This document shows positions 43,256 to 57,223 of a DNA stretch of 64,000 nucleotides, piece after piece; positions within the stretch are counted from its first letter, which is position 1; each line of letters opens with the position of its first letter. The notes below the pieces were generated by a model. It saw nothing but the letters and a program-made list of their open reading frames with translations. It did not search any database and had not been told where the DNA came from. A program made the translations under genes and the position numbers. The stretch lies in the NCBI RefSeq assembly GCF_003573695.1, contig NC_039363.1, forward strand, positions 162,146,747-162,210,746. Direction: 5' to 3'. Source of the stretch: Papaver somniferum (lineage: Eukaryota; Streptophyta; Magnoliopsida; Ranunculales; Papaveraceae).

Positions 43256-45997
43256 TGATAAGTGTAGAATACAACCTATTTATTAATCTATTATTTATGA
43301 TTTTTTTTCTATTTTTCTTGTATATATGTATTTTACGCGTGTTTTGAGTTTATAGCGCCTTAGAGTCATGCGGAAGAAAGAAAAAGAAATCATTCAATTA
43401 AAGATGAAAGGGCAAAAATGTCATTTTACAAGCCAATAATATTGGGAGCTGAGCCGAGGTTAAGTGGCAACTCTCATTTGGAAGAATAATCAAAGACAGC
43501 CAGTTGTGGTTAAGGGGATGCCAGAAGTATTGGGTGCCTAGCCCTAACCTCAGACACCCTAACCCTAAAATCGAGAGATGCCTTTCTTTTTCTCATTTAT
43601 TTCTGAACTTTCCCCTGAAATTAAGACAAAACAAACAACCGCTGTTGTTGGGTCCGAGAAATCGAGATGATGAAATGGTGGATGTGCAGTCTGCTGATAA
43701 GGAAGATCAGATCGAATTGGATTTGAATCTGTTTGAAAGGGAAATTAACCAAGAAATCAAAGAAGAAAATGGTTGTTGTCGTTAATCGAAAGATGGAAGA
43801 ATGTGTTGTGAAGATCTCATACAAGATGATGGTGATTTTGTATGTCAGAATTAAGGGTTCGATTGAAGGTTAAATCAAGGATTGGAGATGGATTTGCTGC
43901 AATGAAGATAGTCGATTGAATTGAAACAGGGAAGAAGGTGGTGAAGAGGAAACTGGGTGTTGCTGCTGGTCTAAATGGGACAAGAAATCAAATGGGTTAT
44001 GTCCTGAATGGTGAATTTAAGTTGTTGAATGATGGAAAGTTTGCTTGTATTAACTAGACAAGCGTGAGCACGTGCGTTGCACGTCGACGATGCTATTTTT
44101 CTACTTTAAATCATTTGGTGGTAATTCGACACCATATTTTTATTTGAAAATTAGTCGTTGTTTGTACTTAAGAATCAATCATTTGATTTGTTTTTTCATG
44201 TAGATTTTTCAATTTTTTTTAAGTTATGTCTAATTTTAAGCGATGTCTAACTTTTAAGGAGAACAAACATATAAGATTGTGGACACATATAAAAAAATGA
44301 AAACAAAAATTTGATATCATTATTTGTGCTCATTGCGTAGCTAATTTAAAGGGCTTTCCAAGTATATAAAATTTACAAAAATCCGACAGTAGTTTTAAAA
44401 GATATGAGATTTTAAATATATAAAAAGTTCATTTACTTTAGTCCCTGTAAACATTCTTTATACCACTTATTTAAAATCTAACAGCTGATAAGAAAGAGGA
44501 AGTCTAATGATCTAACGGACAATAGCAATAGTTCGGACGGAATTCTATTTGTGAAATCTAAAGGTGGAATTTTAAAGTTTGGAGATCCAACGGTTATATT
44601 ATTTAAGTTTTGCAATCCTTGTTGCTACTAAAAGGGGGGAGATGTATGTTAGGAATTGTCACAGGGAAACACTGAATAAAAATGGCTTGAAACAATGGCC
44701 GGAATTCCCTGTAAACAGCCGAAACTCGCCCAAATTTGCATTCCAGCGAGTCAACTCACTGACTAAGACCGTTAGCTGAGTAAGACCTGATGATTCGGTG
44801 CCTGACTCCCTTCTCTCTTGACTCCATTAACCAACGAAAGACCGTCATCTTGAAGTTAAATGTAACGGATCTGAGACGGAATATTCTGTTGCCTGAGAGA
44901 AGATTCAATAACCAGCGTGATTTTCTGTCCGGATTCCGGTGGCACCAGTGATATTTCAGCGACCCAATTTATGCAAATTTTGTGATGAGTATCCTAGACT
45001 CACAGGCTTGGTGAATTTGAATTGGATGTGGAATGTGCTTTGAACTTGGAAAGAGAAGAGGAGGAATTTCACAAAGGCAAGGACTTGGAAATTGAATTGT
45101 TATGTGAAAGGGATCTTATTCCTAAGAAGATTTCAAGCAAATTGTAGCCTTTAAATAGAGAAGTTCTCTGCAACTTTTCTCTACACCTCTATACACAACA
45201 CTTTGGTTTTTACTCTATTTTTTTCTTTATTCTTTGTGAACTCGAAGTTATAATGTGTGGTTAATTTTCTATTGATTGAGGATGAATTCCTAGTTCTTAA
45301 CATGATTTGAGTTTTTGTTTTAATTCTACTTTGAAGTTTTTCACACGATTATCGATTGTTTTCATTAATATGAATATTTATGATTGTTTGATAGGTAGTT
45401 TAGAGTGCACACTAAATCGATTTGTTAACTCAATTTAAAGCTAGTAAAAGTTAGGGGATAAGTAATCTTGACTCTTTACACAAGTAGAAAATACGAGACC
45501 TTGCATAGGGATTATGTGGAGCATGTGTGTGAAAACAACGTTAAAAAGTGGACCGAGCGAACTGAGGATAACTATTAATATCAAACCTAAATTCATAAAT
45601 CTTAATGCATTAAATGAATTACATCATGTAAGCAAATTTCAAGGTGGTTCTTTAGGATAAAATCTGATAACTAAGCGAACTTGTTATTCAATGAAAAATG
45701 AATTTTGGGGTTAGCTAAGTGAACCCGTTAACCTACGATTGGTAATAATTTGTGACTAATAACAAGTAGATGAAACATAACTTGAATCATTCTTTTGTAC
45801 GAAGAACGAATCCTTGATCTTATTTCTCTTATTAATTACAACTTTATCTTTTTATTTGCTTTGTTCATTTTCTTTTGCTTTATAAAATCTAACACCCCTC
45901 CCCCCCCCCCCTTGTGAGATTATAAGACAACTAAAACCTCTTACTCCTCGTGGGAACGAACTTAACGCCACCATATTACTTGTTAATTGAGTGAAAA
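43256..45997 (+). repeat. 5' LTR of E, main part, copy B
   Basis: Duplicate of 29902-32675, including H1 at 44054-44642. The last part resumes at 48974-49015 after solo LTR D copy B. Confidence 0.88.
44054..44642 (-). mobile_element. Helitron-like insertion H1, copy B (589 bp)
   Basis: Duplicate of 30704-31298 with scattered single-base losses; same CTAG end and ACGTGC/GCACGT hairpin. Confidence 0.55.
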
Positions 45998-48973
45998 TGT
46001 TAAAGCATAGATCGGTTGAACTCACCAAGGTTGGTATGTCAAGTTTGGTTGTCATATTTTAATACCAAAACTCATCTAGAGTTGCTTGATTAAATGCTAG
46101 AGTCAACTTCGTTTAGATTAGACTAGAAATTCTAGTAATGCGAGACATACAAGTATTACTCTGAAGACCTGAAGAATGAGAAGAAGTAACGACTACACCG
46201 ACGACATCATCCTTCCACTTAAGGTTAGTAATATTGACTTGTTTCATTCTTAACGTATATTCAAGTCGTGCTATATTGAAAAATAACATGCGAAGCTGTA
46301 TATTGTACATATTAGTCATAATATTAAGGAATTATACGAAGTATAACGCTTATATTTTGAAGTTCGTAGATATGACATCGACATAATCTGTGTATAGTTT
46401 CATGATTATGTGTATGGGTTAATGGAGAAGATTTTATCCTAGGAAACAATGTTTTACATTTGTTTAAAGGAACTACGTTCATGAAATTTTTTCATGAATC
46501 GAAAGCGAAATCAATAGGTTTATTGGTCCGGCTATTCATTGCATATTCTTCGGATGACCAATATGTGTGAGCTGGTAGAACCGATCTTAACTTAGGTTAA
46601 GTACCTTGGTATAACTGATCACAATACCTAGACTTATGATTTGGTATGACCAATCCTGGTAATTGGTGTAACCGATCCTAAGTAATCACCATTAGATGGT
46701 ATGATCGATCCTTGTAATTGGTATGACCGATTCTGGTAATTGGTGTGACCGATCATAAGTGGTTGTGTGACCGATCCTTGTAATTGGTATGATCGATCCT
46801 AGTGACTGGTGTGACCGATCACAAATAGGTACCATGTTTAGGAAGAACCGATCTTAATTAGTAATGGTATAACCGATATGAACCCATGTATGTGACTTGG
46901 TAGGACCGGTCATAACTAACCATTGTGACTTGGTATGACTGATCACATAGTAGTCTTAGAAGTATGGTATAACCAATTCCAAACTTGTTTGGAAGTGTGG
47001 TAGAATGTATTTTAAGATGCAAATCCATGTAGATATGGAATAATGATTTACAGTATAAAGATGTTAACATACTTTGAATATGAGCAGTAACTCTTATCAT
47101 TTATTGTTCAAAGATATTCCTTGGTACTCATGGTGATCATGTGCCGAAATAAATTAAGAATCTTTTAATTAATTTTTTTTGTTTTATATGATTTAATTAC
47201 CAGTAACTAATGCATAGCTCTAATGAATAAAAATTAGTAATGTGCATTTACTAATTAGAGATTTTCTATGAGAGATTTCGGAAATATTGGACCAACATTT
47301 ACTGGAATTAGGAAAACTGAATTTAGGCATTCATTGCATATCTTAAGAATATTTTCGGTTTTGGAAATTTTGTGGTGTCCAAACATCCTTGGCCTATAAA
47401 TACCTAAGTTTGCATTTCTAGCAAACTATCCTAAGAGCCAGGCAAACTTCATTAATTGTTGTTTCTGGTGGAGCCGTCTATCCAGAGAGGAAAGTTCCCT
47501 AATTAAGCGAAATCTCTTACGACCGCTCGTTTAAAGGCTTCTGTGGGATCAAGAAGCTCTACGAGTACCGTTGGTGGGAAACTAGATAATTGCAGGGTTA
47601 TTAGTTTTCGATTATTGATTTAATTGATTAACGGTTGTTGAATCTTTGACCTAGTTTGTTATTCCATGTTCCTTCTTTTCTGATATAAGGACACTCAAAC
47701 TAGATCAAATATTTAACGTTTATACATATCTAAGTTTTACTAGATCTGTAAGATAGATTCATTGATTTGCCATTGTTAACAGACTACGTTATGTGCGACA
47801 AATCAATTAGGAATCAAGTTTATTTTCGCAGGTTGTTACTTTGAAGATTAAATCGAAGATTGAAGACTTTGAAGATTTGAAGACTTTATTCTTGTATTTT
47901 GATATTGGTGTGACTTTATGTGACTTGAATTTACGGGATTAAAAGGTTGTTTTTTTTGTAAGCATAAGCCTTTTGAGATCAACAAGTTGTCTGTGATTTT
48001 ATCATAAACCTTGTAATCAATATTGATTATTTCGATAATCATTGTCTTGTTTGATCTCATAACCTAGGAGCTTCGGATCTGGTAACGGATCTTAAAAATA
48101 AAAGATTCGTAATTGTGTTTTTATCATATATTTCGGTATTGTGATGAGAAAGTGAGTTTGGTTACCAAACAGTTTAGATCCTTTACTATTGGGAATACGA
48201 TCCAAAGGAATCTTGTCTTTCCAGTTGAAAGATTGGTAGAAGAAGTTATTGTGAACCATTTAGAAGATATACTAGATTTAGTCCTAAAGAGAACGCATGT
48301 TTTGCTAGGATATCTAATATAAACCGTCTATTGAGAACTTCAGTTTGCTAGATGTTATCAAAAAAAGAATACTGTTGAAGCTGAGTAACTAGGATTTTAG
48401 ATTACTTGGTATCGTCTACACGAAGTTGCAGGTTTACTTTTTGTAGCGTCTTAATTCATTGATTATTCAAAACAGGATTAGATCCCTGGTTTTTTCTACA
48501 AGATTGTAGTTTTCCTGGTTAACAAAATTCTAGTGTGTACTTTGCTTTATTTCCGTATTATAATTGTGTTTATATTATAATTAAAGTAAATACACTTGTA
48601 CGTTAACTAGTAACTTGATATTGATCTTATAGTGTTTCGGTCTTATACCGTAATTATTATCAAGTAAACATTTGTTGTTGTTTGCCGAGTCAGCTTCAAT
48701 GTCTAATGGAATGGAAGCAGATATGCTCTCTTTGCCGTCATATTGTCTCGATCTTGTATCCGTAGACGATCACACAAGGTGTATTGTGATTCGCCACTTG
48801 GATTTGATTTCTCACATTGTTAGGCCAGTCCGGACTAACCCTGTTCCAAGTGGACACCGTGTTGAAATATTCCTTTAGTGATTGTTGCTTAAAGAGGTTT
48901 ATAGACGGTGGGTCTTGAATAGGTTGTGATCAAATAAAAGATTGTGGTGTATTTGGGTACCCTCTTATTTTCA
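45998..48973 (+). mobile_element. Solo LTR D, copy B (2976 bp)
   Basis: Duplicate of 32676-35647. Main difference: in the GACCGATC array (46870-46950) one stretch reads GTGACTTGGTAGGACCGGTC where copy A has a different arrangement. Confidence 0.85.
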
Positions 48974-49158
48974 AGAAAAATATTTACTAATTTGTTGTGG
49001 TTACGACTCGCATCAAATTTTGGCGCCGCTACCGGGAACCAGCGGAGCAGCTTTAGTTGTTTTTTTCTTGTTTTTTTCATTTTGTTGTGTTTTGTTTTTT
49101 GATTTTATTTTAGTTTGTAATTGTTTTCTAGAATTTTTATTTCAGGTACTTGTTTTCC

Positions 49159-50300
49159 ATGTATGGTGCACAAAAGCAAGCCTATTGCAACAATCAATAC
49201 GGTTTTCAACCTCAACATTATGACAACTTCCAACCATCCTTAGGATACAATCAAAACCAATATTCTGGCTATGATTAATTTCCTACAGAACCTTATGGGT
49301 ATTCATATACATATCAACAACCTCTTGACGGGTATGTAAGTGCACAATCACAAGGATAAAAGGATGGTTTTGTAGATACCTTCTGTACTATGATAAAAAA
49401 AGAGTATCAACATCAAATGATTCAATATTTCCAAGTTCAGAACGAATCACTCCAACAACTTCAATAGGACATAAACAAAATACAAAGAGACATGGATCAA
49501 CACAAGGAAGAGATGGAAATAGAAGAATTTTGCTTCGAATCAATAACTATTTTGATGTGTCTGTGGTGTGAAGTGAATATTTCATCGATGATTATGTTGG
49601 AAAAGGTCAACCTTGGAGACTTTTGATGACACTAGTGTAGCTTACTCGATCCTTGATCTTAATAATGATCAAGAACCTATTCAAAAGGTAGAGCTTGAGG
49701 ATGATGCAATTAGTGCTTTTAAAAAATTCCTTAGGGAAAGATATGAGTCCGCAGTAGAGTATGAGCCTTACAACAATGAGGAAGTTGTTCAAACTCCGGG
49801 TCATTATAAAGATCCTTCACCTATTCAAAAGCAGGAGTTTGGGTATCACTTACATGTTGTTATAAACGTTGTAACGTACTCACAAGAAGATCTTAAAATT
49901 TATACCGAAGAGATTTTTCTTAGTGAATGGCACGATTTCAGATGATGAAATTGTTGAAGAGATGATGCTAAAGAATGAAACCAAATTGAATCAATTCGTG
50001 TGAAAGACCCAATTGAGCTTGCAAAAGATTTTAATGAAAATATTATTGTCGAGACTTTGGTTAAGTAGAAAAATGATGAAGAATGGTTGCAAGGTTTGAT
50101 AGAGGACCATGATATGTAAGAGGTAAGTAATTCACTTGAATTTTCTAAGGATAAAGAGGATTTTGTAATACAAGAGTTTTGCAAGGTTTGTCTAACCCTT
50201 TGCATATCGATTCTTCTCCTTTACCTCTTATTGGTTGAATGAATGTGCTTCGGAAGTATTTTTGAGACTTTGTTTCTCGATATCCGCCATTAAAACACTT
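49159..50300 (+). pseudogene. E ORF, copy B
   Basis: Duplicate of 35836-36978 with the same stops. Copy B reads TTGCTTCGAATC where copy A reads TTGCTTTCGAATC, so frameshifts differ between the copies. Confidence 0.6.
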
Positions 50301-52414
50301 GATCTAACACTATGCATGTTTGCCAAGAGGAATCCGTAGAAATTCCCAAATTCTACGTTCTCTATACACTTCCAAGTGTAAAAAAGACTAAGTGGGGGGA
50401 CATTTCTATTGAGAAATAACATCATTAAAAAAAATTATTTTCTTGTGCTATATTTGTGTGAAGCTATGTTTGCAAAACAGCATGTGGTACTATGGGTGGA
50501 TCCCCAAATTTTCAGATTGTTAGTATATGGGGAATGAATTTTGCGAGTGTCAAGTCGGGCTGAGGACTTTAAACCAAGCGCTTCATGGGAGGCAACCCAT
50601 TGTTTAGTATATCTTGTCCTTGTCCTTTTTATTTTGTTATTTGTTTTCTTGGTTCATATCATATTAAGATTTCCCACTTTGAATTTTCTTGGATGATTCA
50701 ATTACATTGAGGGCAATGTAAGCTTTAAATGTGGGGGAGTGGTTATAATTTTTTATTTTGCATAAAACTTCCAGCTGTAGAGATTCAAAAGTCACTAGCT
50801 AGTATGCTTCTAGCTATGTTTACATAGGGAATTCTCATCAAAATAATGGAACATAGGATTGCTAGAGAGAATACCACAGATTAGGTGTTATTAATCTTTG
50901 GGAGAAGTCATTAATGTTTGTGGCTCAACTTAACCATGTCGGTGGCAAATTAGGTGTGGGAAGATATTTAGTAGTAGAGTTGTTGATCAGTCATTAGTGG
51001 AGACCCTATTGTACATCAAGCGATGGCACCGACCTTACTTCAACTTTTATAGCTGACTAGATTGTCCTTTTAGAGTGTGTGTTACCGTACGCTAATTCCG
51101 GGTAGATTGTGTAGAATGGTGGGTTACCACACTTTGCACCAATTTTTTAGCACTATTTTGATCTTGAGTGCTAATTCCGTCAATCATGAGGGTGACGTCT
51201 ATAGATGAAAGCTTCCTTCTTGTAGTTTGATTGGCAGTTAACACAATTCTCCGACAACAACAGGGTCCATAGAAACACCATCATCATCAAGAGTGGAGCA
51301 TCACAAGTTCGAAGAAAAGTTGAAGACGTTCAAGGTTTACAAGCAACGGAACAAGAAAAGAGCAAATTCATATTCAAGTAAAGCACAACAAGATATGAGC
51401 AGAATTATACATACAAGTTTAAGAACTTATTTACCAAAGCAAAGAAAATCAAAAGATGAGAATTATTGGAGTTTATGATATCGAAACAATACAAGTTTTG
51501 ATGAATCAAGGGTAAAGTACTTCACTAATGGCTATTTTCATTGTTATTTTTTTCTTATCTTGAAAAAAATGAGACAAGAGATTTTTTTTATTATTTATTT
51601 AATAATCCGTGGGGAGGGAGAAAATATATAAAGAAGTTTCAAGCGACAAGGATTTGAAGAAAAACGTTATGAATTGTTAAGGATCTAAGAAGTTCAAGAT
51701 TATCATTAATAGTTGAATCCGAAGACGAAGGACGAGAAGATGACGACGAGCGAAGACGTTTCTATTGGATGTTGTGAGAGTGGTGTTATCATCATTGCTA
51801 ATCGGATGTGAAGGTAAGGGAGTAATTTCATCCTCGTAATAGTGGTTGATTTCTTTCTTAGAGATCGTCAGAATTCATTTTTTTTTATTTCCCACTATTT
51901 TGTGGGTTCTCCAGAAATTATTCGGAAGGTTTCCTTCCCCATCATTCAACGTGTCGAGAGGATTTCCTCTTCATTCTTACCTGCATACATGTGAGAACCA
52001 TAAAAGTGCGTATTTTGAGTGCAATTTCATAAAAACCTATTTTTGAGGCAGAAGTCAAGGCGAAATGCTTATTGGTCGCTCTCGAACCTGAATTCTTTCA
52101 TTATGGCATAGGTTGACTGGTCACGCTTTCTTCGATTAATCGCACTTTATATTTGAATTTCTCTTGTAATTCTGATTTCTTGATACTATATGGAGAATCT
52201 TTATGTCCTCCTAGCTCTTTGAATGCTTGGGACGCTGGAAAGCTTTAAAGTTGGAGTAGGTTTGTAGATATATCTCTTGTAAACCCTCATGAGACTATAC
52301 TCGTCCACTAGGGAGGGACGCCTAGGGGTTTAAAGCTTGTTTTTATACATGTTAAGTGTAACCATATTCTCGACAAAAAGGGGTTGTATGTTTAGTTTAG
52401 TAAGTGTGGGAAAT

Positions 52415-54381
52415 TGATAGGTGTAGAATACACCCTATTTATTAATATATGTTTATGCTTTCTTTGCTAATTTTCTTGTAAATATGTATTTTACGCGTTT
52501 TTTAAGTTTTATAGCTACCTGGCGTATGCGGAGCGAAAAAAAGCAGAAAGAAAGAATTCGAGACGAAAGGGCAACAATGTTATTTTATATCCCAATAATA
52601 TTGGGAGATGAGCCTAGGTTAAGGGTCAACTCTCATTTGGAAGAATAATTAAAGACAGCCAGTTGTGGTTAAGGGGATCCCAGTTGGGTAGCTCTTATTA
52701 AAAGTATTGAGTGCCTAAAATCGAAAGATGTCTTTCTTTCTCTCATTTATTTCTGAACTTCCCCCCTGAAATTGAGAAAAAAAAAGAAGCAACCACTGTG
52801 TTGTTGGGCCCGAGAAATCGAGATGATGAAATAGACATAGAAGATTGATGATGGTGGATGCAGTCTGCTGATAAGGAAGATCAGATCGAATGGGATTTGA
52901 ATCTGTTTGAAAGGGCAATTAACCAAGAAATCAAAAAAGAAAATGGTTGTTGATGTTAATCGAAAGATGGAAGAATGATGTTGTGAAGACCTCAGAGAAG
53001 ATGACGGTGATGATGTATGTCAGAAGTAGGGGTTCGAATAAAGGTTTAATCGAGGATTGGAGATGGATTTGCTGCAGTGAAGATAATCGATTGAATTGAA
53101 ACAAGGAAGAAGGTGGTGAAGAGGAAATTGGGTGTTGCTGCTGTGCTAAATGGGAGAAGAAATCAAATGGGTTATGGCATGAATAGTGAATTGAAGCTGT
53201 TGAATGATGGAATGTTTGCTTGTATTAACTAGATGTATGTTAGTAATTGTCGCATGGAAAGACTAAAGAAAAATGGCCTGAAACAATGGGCGCCGGAATG
53301 CCCTGTAAACAGCCGAAACTCGCCCAAAATTTCATTCCAGCGAGTCAACTGAGTGACTAAGACCAGTTAGCTGAGTAAGACCTGCTGATTCGGTGCCTGG
53401 CTCCCTTCTCTCCTGACACCATTGACAGTTAAATGTAACGGATCCGAGACAAAATTTTCCTGTTGCCTGAGAGAAGATTCCAGTAACCGACAGTGATTTT
53501 ATGGCCGGATTTTTGTGGCACCAGTGATATTCTGGCGACCCAATTTATGGAGAATTTTGTGATGAGTATTCTAGACTCATGGGCTTGGTGAATTTGAATT
53601 GGATGTGGAATTTGATTTGAACTTGGAAAGAGAAGAGGAGGAATTTTACAAAGACAAGGACTTGGAAATTGAATTATTATGGGAAAGGGATCCTATTCCT
53701 AAGAAGATTGCAAGCAAATTGAATCCTTTAAATAGAGAAGTTATCTGCAACTTTTCTCTACACCTCTACAGACAACACTTTGGTTTTTGCTCTATTTATT
53801 TTCTTTATTCTTTGTGAACTCCAAATAATGTGTGGTTAATTTTCTTATTGATTGAGGATGAAATCCTAGTTCTTAACGTGATTTGAGTTTTTATTTTAAT
53901 TCTAATTTGAAGTTTTTCACATGATTACCGATTGTTTTCACTAATATGAATGTTTATGATTGTTTGATAGGTTGTTTAGATTGCACGTTAAATCTATTTG
54001 TTAACTCAATCTAAAGCTAGTAAAAGTTAGGGGGATAAGTAATCGTTTCTTGACAAGTAGAAAACACGAGACCTTCCAGAGGGATTATATGGAGCAATTT
54101 TTGTGTGAAAACAACGCTAGAAAGTGGATCGAGCAAACCGAGTCTAACTATCAGTATAAAACCAAAATGCATAAATCTTAATGCGTTCAATTGAATTACA
54201 TCTTGTAAGCGAACTTCAAGGTAGTTCTTTAGAATAGAATCTGATAACTAATTAAGCGAACCTGTTATTCAGTAAAAAAAGGAATTTTGGGGTTAGCTAA
54301 GCGAACCAGTTAACCTACAGTTGGTGATAATTTGTGACTAATAACAAGTAAACACGACTTGAATCATTGTTTTGTAACGAA
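52415..54381 (+). repeat. 3' LTR of E, copy B, first part
   Basis: Starts TGATAGGTGTAGAATACACC after AGTAAGTGTGGGAAAT. Interrupted by Helitron H2 and completed at 57224-57437, ending ACATGCATCA. Confidence 0.88.
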
Positions 54382-54699
54382 CTAGGGATTAACCCGTGCC
54401 GTAACTGCACGGGAAAGGTTGTGTATTTCAAATATATCCATCGGTTTATACATTTCATAACTGTTGGCGAAAAACCGGTCCAGTCGATCTAAGTCTAAAT
54501 TTTTTTGAGGTGTTGGTTAATAAACATGTCCTTAGCCTCAAATCTTTTAATATTATGGATGTAAGTCATACAATCCTTTAGGAAAAACATAGTTAATCAT
54601 TAACCAACTCCTCAAGTTCCTATGGGCCTATGGGTAATAGAACACTACTTCATTCACTTCTTTAAAACAAATTAATGTCCTTACTTCGAAAACAAATAA

Positions 54700-57223
54700 A
54701 TCATCAAAGGTCGTTAACCAAATTTGTAACAAAACTGAAAACGCAAAATTACTTCAAAATCAATCAGATTAATCTTACAAAATCTGTTAACTTCAGGAAT
54801 TAGTTTTCTCCCTTTGATGATATATATAAATTATTCCAAAGTTACATATATTTGTGTTTATTCATTTTCCTAAAGTTTAATAATATGTAATTCTTGATCC
54901 AAATCGTTTCTTATCTACTTATCTTCTCTCCATACCTATTAATTAGTATTACCATGAATTATTTTTCAAGCATGCATAATCACATGAAGTCGAGGAGAAA
55001 GGGAAGAAACAGAAATCATGACAAAATGGGAATAAAGAGGGATATGAGAAACTAAATTAATTACAATTCATTTGCGTGTAGCCTTGTATAGAGTCAATTA
55101 TTTTTATAGATTTCATCTTTTGTTCTTCCCCGACCCGAAAAATATTAAAAGTACAGTTGTTGATTTATCTTCTCCCTAGAATAGTGTGGCCTTTAATATC
55201 TACCTTAGGACACCTTCTCATCCCACTACCACTACTTCTTTCATCACCACCACCATTATCGTCATCATTCAACCATTCTCACCAACACCCACCACCATCA
55301 TCCCCAACGTCGATCCACCACCCCCGCCCACCATCACAACCACCATTAATGCCTACTGATTAAATATAAAATAAATTAATATATTTATTTGATTAATTAA
55401 ATAAACATTTTATTATGAAATATATATCAATAGAACATTTATTATTGAAAGTTAATTAAGCTATAATCATTTTTACAGCCGTACGCTTAGCTTTCCCAAG
55501 AATGAATCCAAAGTGTCATTTATTTTGCGTAAGTTGTCTATCAATCAAATTAATCTTACAAAACATGTTAGCTTCAGGAATTACTTTTCTCACTTTGTTG
55601 ATATAAATTATTCCAAATTTACATAGATTTGTGTTTATTTATTTTCTTAAAGTTTAATAATCTGTAATTCTTGATCCATTTCATTTCTTATCTTCTCTCT
55701 TTACCCATTACCATGAACTATTTCTCGAGCATGCATAATCACATGAAATCGAGAAGAAACGACAAAAACATAAATCATGACAAAAATCGGAATAGAAAAA
55801 GATATGAGAAACTAAATTATCCATTACAATTGATTCGGGTGTAGCCTTGAACTGACCCGACAAATCTTAAAACCACTGCTATTGATTTATCTTCGCCCTA
55901 GAAAAATCTGGCTTTTATATTTATTTTCATATAAAAAAAATAAAAAAAGAAAAGAAAAAACAAATTTAAAAATCAAATAAAATTTTTTACCAAGGGTAAC
56001 AAAAGAATTTCTCTACCTTAGGACACCTATGTCATCCCACTACAACTACTTCTTACACCACCCACCATCAATGTCATCACTCCATCATTCTCACCAACAC
56101 CTACCACCATATCCCCACCGCCGATCCACCACCCCACCCACCATCACAACACCATTAATGCCTACTGATTTAATATAAAACAAACCTATTATGTATTGTA
56201 TTAATGAAAATATATTCATTTGATTAATTGGAGAAATTTTCATTATGAAATAACAATAGAATATTTATTAATGAAACTTAATTAAACTGATCATTTTACA
56301 GTCGTGGATTTAACTTTCCCAAGAATGAATCCAGAGCGTCCTTTATCTTGCCTAAGTTTTCTAAACTCTGCTTTATAAGCTGCTTTACAATTTCACCTGT
56401 GTCATAACGGCACGGCCTCCATAATACGTAAAAGAAGAATTATTTCAGTTTTGACCCTTGTCATTTTTCTGTTGGCTCTATATAGGTACAATTTGTTATG
56501 TTTGTTTTTTTTTGTTGAGAATTGCTAGGTTGACCGTAATAGGTGTCTCGAAGAAACCACCGAGCAAAACATGCAGTGGGACCAACTGAAAACCTTCACT
56601 ATCCCAATAGCAAATACATTACCCTATCATCGTTAAATTTTTCTCGGGTTTTTTTTTATGAAAAATTGCGGTTAGCCTGTACAATTTTTTTTTTTGGTAT
56701 TATAACCATCTTATTTTCACATATAGCAAGAATTCCCCGCTACCTGACTACCACACTTACAACCTACACTACCACCATCAGAACCACCCATCACCACTAC
56801 CTCATCACCATCATCACTGTCTCCATGGACCACCACCCACAAATACTACCCAATTGATATGATTATTAACAAATTTATTATTCACTTAATGAAAGTATTT
56901 ATATTAGGATAATCATTAGACATTTATAATGAAAGACTAATAAAATATTTAATGAAAATTCATTTATGAAAATAATTATAAGATATTTATGATGTAAGAA
57001 GATGCTTATAATAAAAAATTAATAAAAAATTTAATCAAAGTATATTTATTAAGATATATAAGACATTTATAATGAGAGATTAATAAAAGATTCATTATAA
57101 AAAAATTAATGATACAATAATGATGTAAACAACCACAACCATAGATTTAGCTTCCCCAAGAACGAATCCAGATCGTCCTTTATCTAAGCTAAGTTGTCTA
57201 TGCTTTGTTTTATATTCTTGAGA
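54700..57223. repeat. Three tandem 0.83-kb units inside H2
   Basis: CTTTCCCAAGAATGAATCC recurs at 55491, 56314 and (CTTCCCCAAGAACGAATCC) 57151, offsets 823 and 837. Each unit has an ACC/CAC-rich stretch (55240-55350, 56040-56160, 56740-56850) and a GTTA(G/A)CTTCAGGAATTA-type block in the first two. Confidence 0.85.
56396..56417 (-). other. Degenerate internal Helitron terminator hairpin
   Basis: CCTGTGTCATAACGGCACGG resembles the true end hairpin CCCGTGCCGTAACTGCACGGG, and on the minus strand it is followed at once by a copy of the Helitron 5' region (TTATAAAGCAGAG...GATAAAGGACG). This marks a head-to-tail junction of two Helitron units. Confidence 0.55.

Larger units (their letters stand above)
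40954..54278 (+). repeat. Tandem segmental duplication, copy B (13.3 kb)
   Basis: Repeats 27593-40953 in the same order and orientation. Few substitutions but many one- or two-base deletions relative to copy A, for example CCCTGTCTGAGCCC to CCCTGTTGAGCCC near 42787 and AAGCAGTGAGC to AAGCGTGAGC near 44060. Confidence 0.93.
54382..57223 (-). mobile_element. Non-autonomous Helitron H2 (2842 bp)
   Basis: On the minus strand it starts TCTCAAGAATATAAAAC (57223) and ends ...CACGGGTTAATCCCTAG (54382). A perfect 7-bp hairpin CCCGTGC/GCACGGG with a 7-nt loop (54393-54413) lies about 11 nt inside the CTAG end. It is inserted exactly between A (54381) and T (57224). The E 5' LTR shows the empty counterpart TACGAAGAACGAATCC, matching TAACGAA+TAACGAATCA here. 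No Rep/helicase frame is present. The interior consists of about three tandem units of 0.82-0.84 kb. Confidence 0.9.
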
